Source of the DNA: Lentisphaerota bacterium
GTDB lineage: Bacteria; Verrucomicrobiota; Kiritimatiellia; JAAZAB01
Length of the DNA stretch: 7,166 nt
Assembly: GCA_020201415.1 (NCBI GenBank)
Contig: JAIVGW010000272.1
Coordinates: 1-7,166 of the forward strand
Direction of reading: 5' to 3'
The translations under genes and the position numbers were made by a program. Positions 5,187 through 7,166 of the stretch are shown piece after piece. Numbering within the stretch: position 1 is the stretch's first letter; every line of letters begins with the position of its first letter. The notes beneath the pieces are model-generated. The model saw only the letters and a list, made by a program, of their open reading frames with translations, made no database searches and was not told the DNA's origin.

Positions 5187-5214
5187 ACTATACTGAAATA
5201 CTTGTGAGTGATAA
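5187..5214 (-). promoter_or_regulatory. Possible promoter of the lipase gene
   Basis: On the minus strand TTATCA (5214-5209, four of six to TTGACA) and TATAGT (5192-5187, five of six to TATAAT) are 16 nt apart. Transcription would start near 5180, about 30 nt before the lipase ATG. The spacing and -10 are good, but the region is A+T-rich and could give such a pair by chance. If real, the lipase unit carries its own promoter. Confidence 0.35.
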
Positions 5215-5238
5215 GTTCTATGGTGTCATTCTGTCTTT

Positions 5239-6141
5239 TTATCGGTCCCCAGTCTGTTTACAGATGGCGAAAAAGTCATGCTTCCTGCAATCGACATCAA
5301 GCCCGGTAATGCGGGGTGCTTTGAAGAACTCGTCAATTACGGCATCCGTAATCCCGCAGTAATGCATCCGCCCACCACCAATTGCTTCGAAGAACCGGAT
5401 GTCACGCGGCAGAACATGGTCACGATAAAGCTCGGGTGAAATCATCTGCATGGAACAATTACTGATTCGAGCAAAACCCTTCCACAAGGAGCCCCAATCA
5501 AAGAACCATTCCTGATCATAACTGATCATCGCCTTGGTGTGCCGTGTTATCCCAATCATGAAATCCGTTACCTTGTCCAGCAGCACACCGACTTCGTCCG
5601 GATGATCATAGAAGTCCGTTAGGATGTCATTCCCGCGGATCAAGTGGGCGGAGTTGAAGGCGCTCTGTATATCCGGATGCTGGATATGAACTCCTTGCGG
5701 AAGGTTCTCCTTCCATAATTCGGTCCACTCTTTGAGCTTGCCGTACCATCCAGAATCAAGGGACGGGATCGCGAGTTCATGGACATCGACGGCTTCAGTC
5801 AACACATGACTACCAGCAGCAGGGAGATTGTTCTCAGGCACAACGATTTTGCAGCCGAACGCGGCCGCAACCTGGGCGGTCCCGAATTGAACACGGACAG
5901 TCGGTACGCGATCATCTCCTATCGCTAAGTGGGGCCTGAGCGCATCGAGTTCAGCGCGCAGCATCACCATTGGGTCAGCGAGACGATCTTCCCACGAAGG
6001 AATACCCTGCACGGGTGTCTTCACAATAATCATGGGGTAGCACCCGTCCGGCTCCTCATAGAGACGCCGATACCGCACATAGATATCTTCAAACCGGGTG
6101 AGAGCCGATTCGTCAATCTGCAAATAGTCATTCAATCTCAT
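5239..6141 (-). CDS. URO-D-like (COG0407-type) methyltransferase-like protein, probably C-terminally truncated
   Basis: This 300-residue protein resembles the uroporphyrinogen-decarboxylase superfamily, in the branch that includes corrinoid methyltransferases (MtaA, MtbA, CmuA). Seen features: VRVQFGTAQVAAAFGCKIV (82-100), a WFFDWGSLWKGFARISNCS block (212-230), MISPELYRDHVLPRDIRFFEAIGGG (233-257) and the H-x-C pair His260-Cys262 in GRMHYCG, which corresponds to the first two zinc ligands of those methyltransferases. True URO-D catalysis is unlikely. The protein stops 38 residues after Cys262; in MtaA/MtbA-type enzymes a third zinc ligand lies roughly 75 residues further, so about 50 residues seem to be missing. 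No frame just downstream restores a recognisable end. There is no ribosome binding site before ATG 6141. It may be a decaying gene, or a divergent short subfamily. Confidence 0.72.
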   Translation of the reverse strand: MRLNDYLQIDESALTRFEDIYVRYRRLYEEPDGCYPMIIVKTPVQGIPSWEDRLADPMVMLRAELDALRPHLAIGDDRVPTVRVQFGTAQVAAAFGCKIVVPENNLPAAGSHVLTEAVDVHELAIPSLDSGWYGKLKEWTELWKENLPQGVHIQHPDIQSAFNSAHLIRGNDILTDFYDHPDEVGVLLDKVTDFMIGITRHTKAMISYDQEWFFDWGSLWKGFARISNCSMQMISPELYRDHVLPRDIRFFEAIGGGRMHYCGITDAVIDEFFKAPRITGLDVDCRKHDFFAICKQTGDR

Positions 6142-6183
6142 TGGAGGGCTGGGGTTTGACCTGTGTAAAAGTTGTATTTATGC

Positions 6184-6253
6184 GGTTTAAACATGTTTTT
6201 GTTTGAAATACGATCAAAGCCTTTTTATGTCTTTTACTTGCTATATTTAAACC
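6184..6253. promoter_or_regulatory. Inverted repeat in the promoter region of the URO-D-like gene
   Basis: GGTTTAAA (6184-6191) and TTTAAACC (6246-6253) form an 8-bp inverted repeat 54 nt apart. The first half contains the palindrome GTTTAAAC. The region between sulfatase and URO-D-like gene (6142-6283) is strongly A+T-rich on the island side and would contain the URO-D-like gene's promoter; TTGATC at 6216-6211 is one weak -35 candidate. The repeats could be operator half-sites, but A+T-rich repeats of this size arise easily. Confidence 0.25.
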
Positions 6254-6283
6254 ACTTGCGCGGGTCCGCCCCCACCGCCCGTG

Positions 6284-7166
6284 TTATTTGCGTGTCGCTT
6301 CCCACTTGCGGAAATCACCGGTGTCGAGCCGGAAATCCCAGCTGTCCCCGGCTTCCTGCATTTTCGTCCGCAACACATCACGCAGAAACTGAAGATCGGA
6401 TGAGGCCGCCGGGATGTTAACGAGATTGTGCATTTGCAGTGGGTCATTCAGGTTGTCAAACATCACCCAGGGACCATCGATGGTTTCGGCGTAGGTCCAG
6501 CGGGCATTGACCACGGCGCGCCAGCCCGGCCAGGGCACATGCCCGTAATGCATCGGGCAGTAGGCAAACTCCTCACGGTGTTCATCCCGTCCGTTCCTGA
6601 ATAACGTTGCGGCGGAAACCCCGTCCAGATCCGGGGGCACTGTCAGCCCCGCCAGATCGCACAGCGTCGGGAAAAAATCCATGGCGGAAACCGGCTGATC
6701 CGTGCTCGTCCCGGCAGGAATCACATCCGGATAGCGGACAATCAGCGGAATGCGAATCGATTCGTCATGGGGCCAGCGCTTGGCCCGGCAGCCCTGGCTG
6801 CCCATCATTTCGCCATGATCCGACGTATATACCACGATAGTATTATCAGCCTGCCCGCTCGCCTCCAGTCCGTCCATGAGCCGGCCGAAAGACACATCCA
6901 GTGATGCGATCAAGCCATGATACCCGGGCTGGTTTTTCCGCGCGAAGTCCGTTCCTTCCCCCGGCGGCACATTCGCGCGCAAAGGCTTGCCGTCGTGCGC
7001 CGCCCGGTAGGTCGGCGGGGGATCGAACGGGCCATGCGGCGGCCCCCAGGAAAGAAACATGCACCAGGGCGAATCCGCGGAGGACTGCCGCCCGATGAAA
7101 GACAACACCAGATCAACCTGTTCTTCCGGCTGGTAGCGCGAACACTCCACGGGCTCAGGCTCGTCC
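6284..7166 (-). CDS. Sulfatase (arylsulfatase family), N-terminus beyond the window
   Basis: The frame is open to the window edge (294 codons visible) and ends in TAA at 6284. A GTG at 7150 is not a start, because family sequence continues upstream (DEPEPVECSRY). Visible sulfatase motifs: CMFLSWGPPHGPFDPPP, with the conserved His of the PH-x-P type motif; YHGLIASLDVSFGRLMDGLE; and NTIVVYTSDHGEMMGSQGCRAK, where Asp-His (about 6820-6815) are metal ligands and the Lys is the active-site lysine. SIRIPLIVRYP and VSAMDFFPTLCDLAGLTVP follow. The C-terminal subdomain (GWRAVVNARWTYAETIDGPWVMFDNLNDPLQMHNL) is typical of polysaccharide sulfatases. The formylglycine motif C-x-P-S-R must lie before the window. 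The enzyme hydrolyses sulfate esters, probably of glycans, and is normally exported. No terminator with a T-run was found behind it. Confidence 0.93.
   Translation of the reverse strand, partial: DEPEPVECSRYQPEEQVDLVLSFIGRQSSADSPWCMFLSWGPPHGPFDPPPTYRAAHDGKPLRANVPPGEGTDFARKNQPGYHGLIASLDVSFGRLMDGLEASGQADNTIVVYTSDHGEMMGSQGCRAKRWPHDESIRIPLIVRYPDVIPAGTSTDQPVSAMDFFPTLCDLAGLTVPPDLDGVSAATLFRNGRDEHREEFAYCPMHYGHVPWPGWRAVVNARWTYAETIDGPWVMFDNLNDPLQMHNLVNIPAASSDLQFLRDVLRTKMQEAGDSWDFRLDTGDFRKWEATRK

Noticed and set aside
6142..6283. Intrinsic terminator behind the sulfatase gene
   Set aside because: A G/C-rich stretch (about 6257-6281) could fold weakly, but no T-run follows on the minus strand.

Overview
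The window looks like bacterial DNA in two compositional blocks. The two ends (about 1-2000 and 6260-7166) are GC-rich. They carry ordinary chromosomal genes: the tail of a chromate-transporter-like membrane protein, a LemA-family protein, a stand-alone homocysteine S-methyltransferase-type enzyme, and most of a sulfatase. The middle (about 2030-6250) is visibly richer in A+T and consists of short genes all read from the minus strand. A sulfatase next to a uroporphyrinogen-decarboxylase-like (URO-D) protein is common in Lentisphaerota, Kiritimatiellota, Planctomycetota and relatives, so a PVC-type organism is my best guess. That is inference from gene content, not from a marker gene.

Layout: 1-126 (+) chromate transporter C-terminus; 123-575 (-) LemA, tail-to-tail with it and overlapping by 4 bp; 717-831 a long imperfect palindrome flanked by 8-bp direct repeats, between divergent genes; 870-898 a good sigma70-like promoter leading into 918-1805 (+) homocysteine methyltransferase; 1806-2199 no convincing gene, but stem-loops. 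Then the minus-strand series in the A+T-rich block, listed in transcription order from high to low coordinates: 6141-5239 URO-D-like methyltransferase, probably cut short; 5150-4428 exported alpha/beta-hydrolase (lipase/esterase); 4400-4212 small membrane protein; 4190-4103 a hairpin with integron attC architecture; 4093-3677 small lipoprotein; 3309-2863 two-CBS-domain protein; 2760-2200 exported protein with a carboxypeptidase-regulatory-like beta-sandwich. The sulfatase (minus strand, beginning beyond the window) ends at 6284.

The most interesting reading is that the A+T-rich block is an acquired island of cassette-like genes. The 88-nt hairpin at 4103-4190 has a near-consensus RYYYAAC/GTTRRRY pair of ends, an extra base on the arm where canonical attC sites have it, a stop codon 21 bp before it and a ribosome binding site fused to its other end. 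Only this one junction is convincing; the other intergenic gaps lack a clear attC, so an integron array is a hypothesis. Three of the island genes encode exported proteins. The URO-D-like gene loses its expected C-terminus next to the island, which may mark an insertion boundary. No integrase, transposase, tRNA, rRNA or CRISPR array is visible.
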